Shown in pieces: positions 1 to 6,041 of a DNA stretch of 6,619 bases; position 1 is the first letter of the stretch; every line of letters starts with the position of its first letter. The notes beneath the pieces were generated by a model. It was not told the origin of the DNA. It worked only from the letters and a program-made list of their open reading frames with translations, and made no database searches. The stretch covers positions 1 through 6,619 of the forward strand of contig JASHXW010000081.1 in NCBI GenBank assembly GCA_030043395.1, written 5' to 3'. The position numbers and the translations under genes were made by a program. Source of the stretch: Streptosporangiaceae bacterium (lineage in GTDB: Bacteria; Actinomycetota; Actinomycetes; Streptosporangiales; Streptosporangiaceae).

Positions 1-1803
1 CCGGTGGACCAGCCAAGCCAGCCGGAGGATGGCTATCACCTGACGCAGGACATCACCGACAAGGCACTGGAGTTCATCAAGGACGCCAGGACCATCGCCC
101 CGGACAAGCCGTTCTTCCTGTATTACGCCCCCGGCGCCTGCCACGCGCCGCACCATGCGCCCAAGGAGTGGATCGACCGCTTCAAGGGCACGTTCGACAT
201 GGGCTATGAGGCCATGCGTGAGCAGACCCTGGCCAGGCAGAAGGAACTGGGCATTGTTCCCGGCAACACAGATCTCTCGCCGCTCAACCCGATCGGCACG
301 CCTCAGTCCCACACCGACCCGGACAAGCCGATGCCGGAGCTCGACACGACCAGGCCATGGAAGTCGCTGTCCGCCGACGAGAAGCGGCTCTTCTGCCGGA
401 TGGCCGAGGTCTACGCCGGCTTCCTCGCCCACGCGGATCACCACATCGGCCGTCTGCTCGACTACCTCGAGGAGTCAGGCTTGCGGGAGAACACGCTCGT
501 GATCTGCGTGTCGGACAATGGCGCATCCGGCGAAGGCGGGCCCAATGGCTCGGTGAACGAGAACAAGGTCGTCAACGGACTGCCCGACGACCTCGCCGAG
601 AACCTCGCGCGAATCGATGACCTTGGCGGGCCGAAAACCTATAACCACTACCCGACCGGATGGGCCATGGCGTTCAACACGCCATTCAAGATGTGGAAGC
701 GCTACGAGTTCAACGGCGGGACGGCCGACCCGTGCCTGATGTCCTGGCCCGCCGGCATGAAGGCCAGGGGAGAGATCCGCCACCACTACCACCACGCGAT
801 CGACATCGTCCCCACCATCCTCGACGTGCTGGCCATAACGCCGCCGCAAGCCATCAAGGGGCACGCCCAGTCGCGCTTCGACGGCGTCAGCATGCGATAC
901 AGCTTCGACGATCCGTCCGGGCTGTCCGCGCGGCGCACGCAGTTCTACTCGATGCTGGGGTCGCGCGGCATCTGGCACGACGGCTGGAAGGCGGTGACGA
1001 CGCACGTCGTGTGCGCAGGCTGGGGTGATTACGGGTCTGACACGTGGGAGCTGTATCACACCGACGTCGACCGCTCCGAAAGTCACGACCTGGCGACGCA
1101 GGACCCAGGCAGGCTCCGTGACCTGATCAGCTTGTGGTACGCGGAGGCCGGGGCCAACCACGCGTTCCCGCTCGACGACCGGACGGCGGTGGAGATCATG
1201 ACCACGCCGCGCCCCGTGCTGACCTCGCCGCGGAACCGGTACCTGTACTACCCGGACGTCGCCGAGGTGCCCGAATCGCAGGCCGTGAACATCCGCAACC
1301 GCTCGTACACGATTGGCGCGGTCGTGGACATCCCCGGACCGGGAGCCCAGGGTGTCCTGTTCGCCCACGGCTCGCGATTCGGCGGGCACGCGCTCTACAT
1401 CAAGGACAACAAGCTGCGCTACGAGTACAACTTCGCCGGCAGCGTCGAGCAGCGGATCGTCGCAAGCGCGGACGTGCCTGCGGGGGGCAAGCTGATCCTT
1501 TCCGCCTCGTTCGAGAAGGACGGCGAGGAGGCGCCTGGCCAGGCGACGGGCATCTTGTCGCTCTACTACGGCGATCAGAAGGTCGGGGAAGGCCGGATCA
1601 AGACCCAGCCAGGCAAGTTCTCGATCGCGGGCGAGGGACTGTGCGTCGGGCGCGACAGCGGCGAGGCGGTCACCGACGACTACGCGGGCCAGTCGCCTTG
1701 GCGATTCACCGGCGGGACCATCAGGGTCGTCGCGGTGGATGTCAGCGGCGATCCTTACATGGACATGCAGCGCGAGGCAGCGGCCATGATGGCCAGGGAG
1801 TGA
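1..1803 (+). CDS. Arylsulfatase (alkaline-phosphatase-like sulfatase), C-terminal part, 5' truncated by window edge
   Basis: Hydrolyses sulfate esters; the substrate cannot be told from sequence. The frame is open to base 1, so this is the last ~600 residues of a longer protein. Related actinobacterial arylsulfatases are nearly 800 residues, so the N-terminal metal site and the Cys-x-Pro-x-Arg formylglycine motif should lie outside. Numbering from the in-frame GTG at base 4, visible signatures are a GACHAPHHAP segment (His47, the expected active-site His), SDNG at 170-173 (Asp171 and Asn172, expected calcium ligands) and TPFKMWKRYEFNGG at 226-239 (Lys232, the expected sulfate-binding Lys). 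Next come HAIDIVPTILDVL and the WELYH block usual before the end of the catalytic domain. Residues ~429-588 form a Gly- and Tyr-rich beta-strand region that looks like the laminin-G/concanavalin-like domain at the end of the large AtsD-like sulfatases. All active-site residues that can be seen are intact. It ends in TGA and converges on the minus-strand genes, so it is not in their operon. Family assignment is firm; cell location is unknown because the N-terminus is missing. Confidence 0.92.
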   Translation, partial: PVDQPSQPEDGYHLTQDITDKALEFIKDARTIAPDKPFFLYYAPGACHAPHHAPKEWIDRFKGTFDMGYEAMREQTLARQKELGIVPGNTDLSPLNPIGTPQSHTDPDKPMPELDTTRPWKSLSADEKRLFCRMAEVYAGFLAHADHHIGRLLDYLEESGLRENTLVICVSDNGASGEGGPNGSVNENKVVNGLPDDLAENLARIDDLGGPKTYNHYPTGWAMAFNTPFKMWKRYEFNGGTADPCLMSWPAGMKARGEIRHHYHHAIDIVPTILDVLAITPPQAIKGHAQSRFDGVSMRYSFDDPSGLSARRTQFYSMLGSRGIWHDGWKAVTTHVVCAGWGDYGSDTWELYHTDVDRSESHDLATQDPGRLRDLISLWYAEAGANHAFPLDDRTAVEIMTTPRPVLTSPRNRYLYYPDVAEVPESQAVNIRNRSYTIGAVVDIPGPGAQGVLFAHGSRFGGHALYIKDNKLRYEYNFAGSVEQRIVASADVPAGGKLILSASFEKDGEEAPGQATGILSLYYGDQKVGEGRIKTQPGKFSIAGEGLCVGRDSGEAVTDDYAGQSPWRFTGGTIRVVAVDVSGDPYMDMQREAAAMMARE

Positions 1804-1807
1804 CCCC

Positions 1808-1847
1808 CGGCTGGATGGCCGCCGCATGCCTCAGTGACGTTACTGGG
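1808..1847. terminator. Weak hairpins in the convergent gap (possible bidirectional terminator)
   Basis: The 45 bp between the convergent stop codons holds two small inverted repeats: CGGC-6 nt-GCCG at 1808-1821, and a 7-bp stem (two pairs are G-T) around the tetraloop ACGT at 1830-1847. Neither has a T-run on either strand and both are short for an intrinsic terminator. Position between two convergent genes is the main argument. It may simply be spacer. Confidence 0.2.
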
Positions 1848-1848
1848 C

Positions 1849-2685
1849 TCAGCCGAGGTAGGGGACATGGCTGCTGACCCTCCTGGCGCCGCAGCTGTGA
1901 TGGCCGGGCAGGTACAGGCCATCCCTTGACTCCGTGTTTCTCGTGCAGAAGTCGGACTCCCACCGGTAGGCATGCTGCCCGACGATGAACGCGAAGTGCA
2001 GCGTCAGGTCGTACTGGTCGGCCGCGACCTTGCGCAGGCCAGTGACACGCCCGCCGTCCGCGCCGCGGTACAGCCACTTAGGCAGAGCGGGCTCCCGCAC
2101 GCGGGCGAGCCGGTAGCCGAAGTAGGTGTAGACGTGCTTGCGCATCTCGGCACGCAGGGTCGACGGCGGAAGGAAGACGCTGACGTGGATCGTTATGCGG
2201 CATAGCGGGCGACCGCAGTGCGGGTTGTAGCGGTACTGGTAGTCGGCCAGGACGTAGACCGTCTTGACGCTCGAAGTGGCTAGCAGGCGGCCAGACTTGG
2301 CGAAGAGCCTGGTCTCGTAGCGGGTGGCCAGCGCGGGCCGGTCGCTGAAGCGGAAGTCGTTGACTCCGCTGTGGGTCAGCGTCTTGTGCGCCACAGCATG
2401 CCAGCCGCGGAACGGGAACTGGTCGACGTAAAAGCGCAGGAGCTCCCCGGCCAGTCCGTTCTTGACATGGCCGACATCGCTAATCCGCGAGCGGGTACGG
2501 GAATGGTAGATGACGTATTCGGGCAGCTTTGCGGCCGTGGCAGTGCCGACGATCCGGCCGGCAGCGATGGACGGCTGGCTCTGCGCGATAGCAGGCTGGC
2601 TCTGCGCGATGGCCGGGAGCTGGCTGACAGCGACGACTGCCGATGCCATCGCGAGGACTGCGAACGGGCGCCTGCCATTCTTCAT
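1849..2685 (-). CDS. Exported protein of unknown function, Tat-like signal peptide, four cysteines
   Basis: I do not recognise a family. The 278-residue product starts with a signal peptide: basic Lys-Asn-Gly-Arg-Arg, a mildly hydrophobic Ala/Val stretch (~7-20) and Ala-x-Ala sites at 25-27 and 32-34. RRPF at 5-8 fits the Arg-Arg-x-Phe core of twin-arginine signals, although the preceding residue is Gly rather than Ser/Thr, so Tat versus Sec export is open. The mature part has no other membrane segment. It is rich in Tyr, His and Arg and has exactly four Cys (157, 162, 247, 265), consistent with two disulfides in an exported protein. Strand-like segments (for example KTVYVLADYQYRY and YDLTLHFAFIV) suggest a mostly beta fold. 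The ATG is chosen because it is preceded by GGAAGG nine bases upstream and begins the signal peptide directly. It lies 71 bp behind the NRPS gene on the same strand, so it could be co-transcribed and act in export, resistance or surface binding of the product; this is inference only. Third-position GC is high but looser than in the NRPS genes. The opposite-strand frames here have no such support. Confidence 0.8.
   Translation of the reverse strand: MKNGRRPFAVLAMASAVVAVSQLPAIAQSQPAIAQSQPSIAAGRIVGTATAAKLPEYVIYHSRTRSRISDVGHVKNGLAGELLRFYVDQFPFRGWHAVAHKTLTHSGVNDFRFSDRPALATRYETRLFAKSGRLLATSSVKTVYVLADYQYRYNPHCGRPLCRITIHVSVFLPPSTLRAEMRKHVYTYFGYRLARVREPALPKWLYRGADGGRVTGLRKVAADQYDLTLHFAFIVGQHAYRWESDFCTRNTESRDGLYLPGHHSCGARRVSSHVPYLG
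2573..2614. repeat. Two tandem 21-bp copies encoding a repeated heptapeptide at the signal cleavage region
   Basis: Two adjacent 21-bp units (2573-2593 and 2594-2614) differ at 2 of 21 positions. On the minus strand they encode PAIAQSQ twice (residues 24-30 and 31-37), and both base differences are silent (CCG/CCT and GCC/GCT). A decayed third unit, PSIAA, follows at residues 38-42. The duplication keeps frame and copies a signal-peptidase-like Ala-Ile-Ala site. Confidence 0.85.
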
Positions 2686-2694
2686 GCCTCTGCA

Positions 2695-2700
2695 CCTTCC
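2695..2700 (-). promoter_or_regulatory. Ribosome binding site of the exported-protein gene
   Basis: The minus strand reads GGAAGG, nine bases before the ATG at 2685. It is purine-rich and correctly spaced, and supports independent translation start of this gene rather than read-through from the NRPS gene. Confidence 0.5.
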
Positions 2701-2701
2701 G

Positions 2702-2753
2702 CGCTGGCGTACCTTTACGGGCGGTCATGCTACGCCCATTCCCCGTGCCAGCG
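2702..2753 (-). terminator. Interrupted inverted repeat just after the NRPS stop codon (terminator or attenuator candidate)
   Basis: The spacer between the NRPS stop and the exported-protein gene is almost filled by an inverted repeat. The arm CGCTGGCACGGG, read on the minus strand from 2753 to 2742, pairs in two blocks: CGCTGGC with GCCAGCG (2708-2702), and ACGGG with CCCGT (2721-2717). The second arm has an 8-nt bulge and the loop is 20 nt. An alternative inner stem GGGCG/CGCCC (2719-2723 with 2733-2737) competes with the second block. The structure begins three bases after the TAG. There is no T-run, so if it terminates it would be the stem-only kind reported in actinobacteria. A TAGCAT resembling a -10 box lies inside it (2732-2727), but I see no matching -35, so a promoter for the downstream gene is unproven. 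Confidence 0.35.
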
Positions 2754-2756
2754 GTC

Positions 2757-5700
2757 CTACGAATCGGGGTTCCCCGCGCTTGCCTGACGCCGGCTGCGCT
2801 GAGCGATCGCGGCGCGGAGCAGTTCGTCGAGATCCTCGTCGCTGAGGTCATCAAGCTCTGCATGCCGTGACGCGCCAGACGCGTGCCCGAAGTCCGGGCT
2901 GGCGGAAACAGCCTCAGCCAGTTCGGCGACCGTGGGGCCGGCGAAGACCTGGTGGACCGGAAGGCTCACCCCGTAGGTGTCGGCCACTCGCGCGACGAAC
3001 CTGGTCGCAGTCAGCGAGTGACCGCCCAGGGAGAAGAGGTTGTCGTGTACGCCGACCGGCTCGCTGATGGCAAGCAGGTCGCTCCAGATCCGGGCGAGCG
3101 TTGCCTCTACCGGCGTCCGTGGGTCGACGCGCGCCGCCGATGACTCCGTGGCCACCCACTGCGGCGCCGGCAGCGCGGCCCGGTCGACCTTCGCGTTGGG
3201 CGTGAGCGGCAGTGCCGGGAGCGCGATCGCGAGGGCCGGGATCATGTAATCCGGAAGCGCGGCCCTCAAGTGCGGGCGCAGCTCCTCCAGCAGGTCGGTT
3301 CCTGGCTGGGCCAAAGTGGTGCCGCGCCGCGGCACGACATACGCGACCAGCGCGGGCTCCCCGGCCCGTGCGGCGGTGACCACGACCGCCTGGCGCACGT
3401 CACGGTGGGCGCGCAGCACTGCCTCGATCTCGCCGCACTCGATCCGGAACCCGCGGATCTTGACCTGGAAGTCGTTCCGCCCGATCAGCTGCAGGCTTCC
3501 GTCATCCCGCCACCTGCCGAGGTCCCCGGTCCGGTACAGCCGTGCCCCTGGCTCGTCGCTCCACGGGTCGGGCCGGAACGACCGGGCCGTGAGCCTCGGG
3601 CGCTCGTAATAGCCGCGTGCCACGCCCCAGCCGCCGACGCATACCTCGCCCACCACGCCGACAGGCACAGGCATCCCGCGCTCGTCCAGGATGTACACGC
3701 GCGTGTGATCGAGTGGCGGACCGATTGCCTCGGCGTCCTGAACGCTGCTCACCACCCGGCCTTGCGAGTAGACGGTGATCTCGGTCGGCCCGTAGCAGTT
3801 CCACAAGGTGATGCCTGGCCCCATCAGCTGTTCAGCGAGCTCGGCTGGGAGCGCATCCCCGCCAGACCAGCGCAGCCGGACTCCGGCCGGGACGCCACCT
3901 GCGGAGAGCAGCAGCCGCCACGTCTGCGGCGTCGCCTGCAACGCAGTCACGCCCGTCCGCTCGATCAGCGACCGCAGCCGGTCAGGCTCGCGAGCCTCCT
4001 CCGCGGACGCGATCACGAGGCCGGCGCCGCAAGTCAGGGGCAGCAGAAGCTCGAGCAGGGCGATGTCGAACGACAAGGTCGTGACGGCGACGAACCGATC
4101 GTCGCTGCCCAAGCCGATCCTGCGCCGGAAGGACGCGAGCAGGTTGCGCACGGCCCGGTGGTCGATGGCCACGCCCTTGGGCTGCCCGGTCGAGCCGGAA
4201 GTGAAAAGCACGTGAGCGAGTGCGCTGGCCGGCAGCGGCACCGGATCCAGTGGCGCGGCGGCCATCACCCGCGGGTCGTCGACGCAGACCACCACGGCGC
4301 CGTCGGCAACGGACATCGCCAGGTCCCGGTGAGCGGAGTCGGAGATGATGATGCCCAGGCGCCCTGCGCGGGCCATCGTCGCGAGCCGTGCCTGCGGCCA
4401 ACCCGGATCCAGCGGGACGTAGGCACCCCCTGCCCACCACACGCCCAGTAGCGCTGCCAGCATGCCGACACCGCGCCCTACGCACAGCCCGATCAGCGCG
4501 TCGGCACCGGCACCTCGGTCGGCAAGAGCCCGGGCGATCCGGGCCGCGCGGTCGCAGACTTCGCTCACCGGCAGGGCCTCGTCGCCGTCGATGACCTGCG
4601 ACCTCGAGGCCAGGAGCAACTCACGGACGTCGGCGACGTTGTCGTCGTCGGCAGGGAGTTCTGGCAGGTTGCGCCCGACTTTCAGCTCGTCGCGCTCGCT
4701 GGCCGGCAGCAACGGAAGGTCGGCCACTGGCGTACCGGGAGCATCCGCGGCGTGCTCGAGCAAGGTCGTCATGCCACGCAGGAACCGTTCCGCCCACTCC
4801 TGGTCGAACAGGTCCGTGCAGTATTCGAGCGTCAGCCTGGTGGACTGATCGTCCAGCGGATCGGCGTACAGGGTCAGGTCCATTTTCGCGGTGTCGGTGA
4901 GCAGCGCCTCCGAGCGCGACGTGATGCCCGGAAGATCGAGCACGGGCGGCGTGAGGGAGCCGTAGACGAAGATGTCCTGCACCACCGACCCATGCGAGAG
5001 GCTGCGGTCTGGCGAGAGTTCCTCGACGAGCTTCTCGAACGGGAGTTCCTCGTGCGCCAGGGCGTCCAGCGTGGTGTCCCTGACCCGGCCGAGTAGCGCG
5101 GCGAAGGTCGGATCGTCGGCCAGCGATATCCGCAGCGCGACGGTGTTGCTGAACAAGCCGAAGATCGGCTCGAGCTCCTTGTGGGTGCGGCCGGCCACCT
5201 GGGTGCCGAGCACGATGTCCGGCTGGCGCGCGTACCGCGACAGGACCGCGACGTAGCCGGTCAGGAGGATCATGAAAATGGTCGCGTTGGCTCCGTGAGC
5301 CACTGCCGCCAGGCGCTTGGTGGTGTCGGCGTCGATAGTGACAGCCGCGGCGCCTCCGCGCGAAGACAGCCTGGCGGGCCTGGCACGGTCCCCGGGCAGC
5401 GTGAGAACTTGCGGTGCACCGTGAAGCTGGCGGAGCCAGTACTGCAGCTGACGGTCAAGCTCCTCGCCCCGCATGCGGCCTTGCTGCCAGACGGCGTAAT
5501 CGCCGTACTCCATCCAGAGTTGCGGCAGCGCAGCGGGCTCACCGCTCACTTCGGCCCGGTAGGCGGCGGACAGCTCGCTGACCAGGACCTTCATGGACTC
5601 GCCGTCGCTGATGATGTGGTGCATGACCAGCGACAGGAGGTTCCGGCCCGGCCCGATGGCGATCAGCGCCGCCCGCAGCAGTGGCGCCTTCGTCAGGTCG

Positions 5701-6026
5701 AACGGCTGGCGTGCGAGCTCGGCCGCCATGGCGGCGGCCAGCCTGGCGCACTCGGCGTCGTCGCGCGCAGGCGGGACAACGATGCGCTCGATGGCCACTG
5801 AGCAGTTGTCCGCGACGTTCTGCTCGGGGACTCCGTCGAACGCGGTGATACTAGTGCGCAGGACGGCTTGGCGCGCGACCACGACGTCCATGGCGCGCTG
5901 CAACGCGTCGGCGTCCAGCGGGCCATCGAGCCACATCGCGTAAGCCATGTTGTACGTCGGCACGCCGGGGTCGATCTGCTCGATGAACCACAGCCGCTCC
6001 TGCATGAACGACGCTGGGAAGCGCAT
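2757..6026 (-). CDS. Non-ribosomal peptide synthetase, single module C-A-PCP, no release domain
   Basis: The 1089-residue protein adds one amino acid to a peptide held on an upstream carrier. Condensation domain (~1-440): C1-like SFMQERLWF; active-site VMHHIISDG at 134-142 with His137; YGDYAVW; FSNT at 292-295; HEELPFE. It resembles the class joining two L-residues. Adenylation domain (~465-955): FTSGSTGQPKG at 608-618; SFDIA; NCYGPTE at 743-749; YRTGDL at 831-836; QVKIRG; LPDYMIP; NAKVDR with catalytic Lys946. Aligning to GrsA gives pocket residues D654, I655, L658, Q697, W720, G722, C744, V752, Y753 and K946. Carrier domain (~965-1043): FSLGGHS with the phosphopantetheine Ser1004. An acidic, probably helical tail (LDDLSDEDLDELL) follows. 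No epimerase, thioesterase or reductase is present, so the chain must be handed on or released by another protein. The start at 6026 is preferred because AGG lies six bases upstream; ATG at 6047 (1096 residues, overlapping the previous gene by 14 bp) has no ribosome binding site. Peptide product unknown. Confidence 0.94.
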   Translation of the reverse strand: MRFPASFMQERLWFIEQIDPGVPTYNMAYAMWLDGPLDADALQRAMDVVVARQAVLRTSITAFDGVPEQNVADNCSVAIERIVVPPARDDAECARLAAAMAAELARQPFDLTKAPLLRAALIAIGPGRNLLSLVMHHIISDGESMKVLVSELSAAYRAEVSGEPAALPQLWMEYGDYAVWQQGRMRGEELDRQLQYWLRQLHGAPQVLTLPGDRARPARLSSRGGAAAVTIDADTTKRLAAVAHGANATIFMILLTGYVAVLSRYARQPDIVLGTQVAGRTHKELEPIFGLFSNTVALRISLADDPTFAALLGRVRDTTLDALAHEELPFEKLVEELSPDRSLSHGSVVQDIFVYGSLTPPVLDLPGITSRSEALLTDTAKMDLTLYADPLDDQSTRLTLEYCTDLFDQEWAERFLRGMTTLLEHAADAPGTPVADLPLLPASERDELKVGRNLPELPADDDNVADVRELLLASRSQVIDGDEALPVSEVCDRAARIARALADRGAGADALIGLCVGRGVGMLAALLGVWWAGGAYVPLDPGWPQARLATMARAGRLGIIISDSAHRDLAMSVADGAVVVCVDDPRVMAAAPLDPVPLPASALAHVLFTSGSTGQPKGVAIDHRAVRNLLASFRRRIGLGSDDRFVAVTTLSFDIALLELLLPLTCGAGLVIASAEEAREPDRLRSLIERTGVTALQATPQTWRLLLSAGGVPAGVRLRWSGGDALPAELAEQLMGPGITLWNCYGPTEITVYSQGRVVSSVQDAEAIGPPLDHTRVYILDERGMPVPVGVVGEVCVGGWGVARGYYERPRLTARSFRPDPWSDEPGARLYRTGDLGRWRDDGSLQLIGRNDFQVKIRGFRIECGEIEAVLRAHRDVRQAVVVTAARAGEPALVAYVVPRRGTTLAQPGTDLLEELRPHLRAALPDYMIPALAIALPALPLTPNAKVDRAALPAPQWVATESSAARVDPRTPVEATLARIWSDLLAISEPVGVHDNLFSLGGHSLTATRFVARVADTYGVSLPVHQVFAGPTVAELAEAVSASPDFGHASGASRHAELDDLSDEDLDELLRAAIAQRSRRQASAGNPDS

Positions 6027-6032
6027 GAGGGA

Positions 6033-6041
6033 CCTACTTCC
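6033..6041 (-). promoter_or_regulatory. Ribosome binding site overlapping the upstream stop codon; decides the NRPS start
   Basis: The minus strand reads GGAAGTAGG, in which TAG is the stop of the upstream NRPS gene. The AGG ends six bases before ATG 6026, and GGAAG lies ten bases before it. No such sequence precedes the in-frame ATG at 6047. The arrangement suggests translational coupling between the two synthetase genes. Confidence 0.5.

Noticed and set aside
475..1827. 450-codon open frame antisense to the sulfatase
   Set aside because: Its translation is Arg/Val/Asp-rich with no motif, while the opposite frame is an unmistakable sulfatase. Long antisense frames are expected at this GC content.
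2727..2732. TAGCAT as a -10 promoter element for the exported-protein gene
   Set aside because: No -35 hexamer is found at 16-18 bp spacing, and it lies within the inverted repeat; not called as a promoter.
2371..2787. 138-codon plus-strand frame opposite the exported-protein gene
   Set aside because: It has no recognisable domain and would cross the NRPS stop codon. The minus-strand gene has a signal peptide, a ribosome binding site and better codon use.
3270..4451. 393-codon plus-strand open frame inside the adenylation region
   Set aside because: It lies opposite the core A-domain motifs and its product is low-complexity Pro/Arg/Ala/His sequence with no domain.
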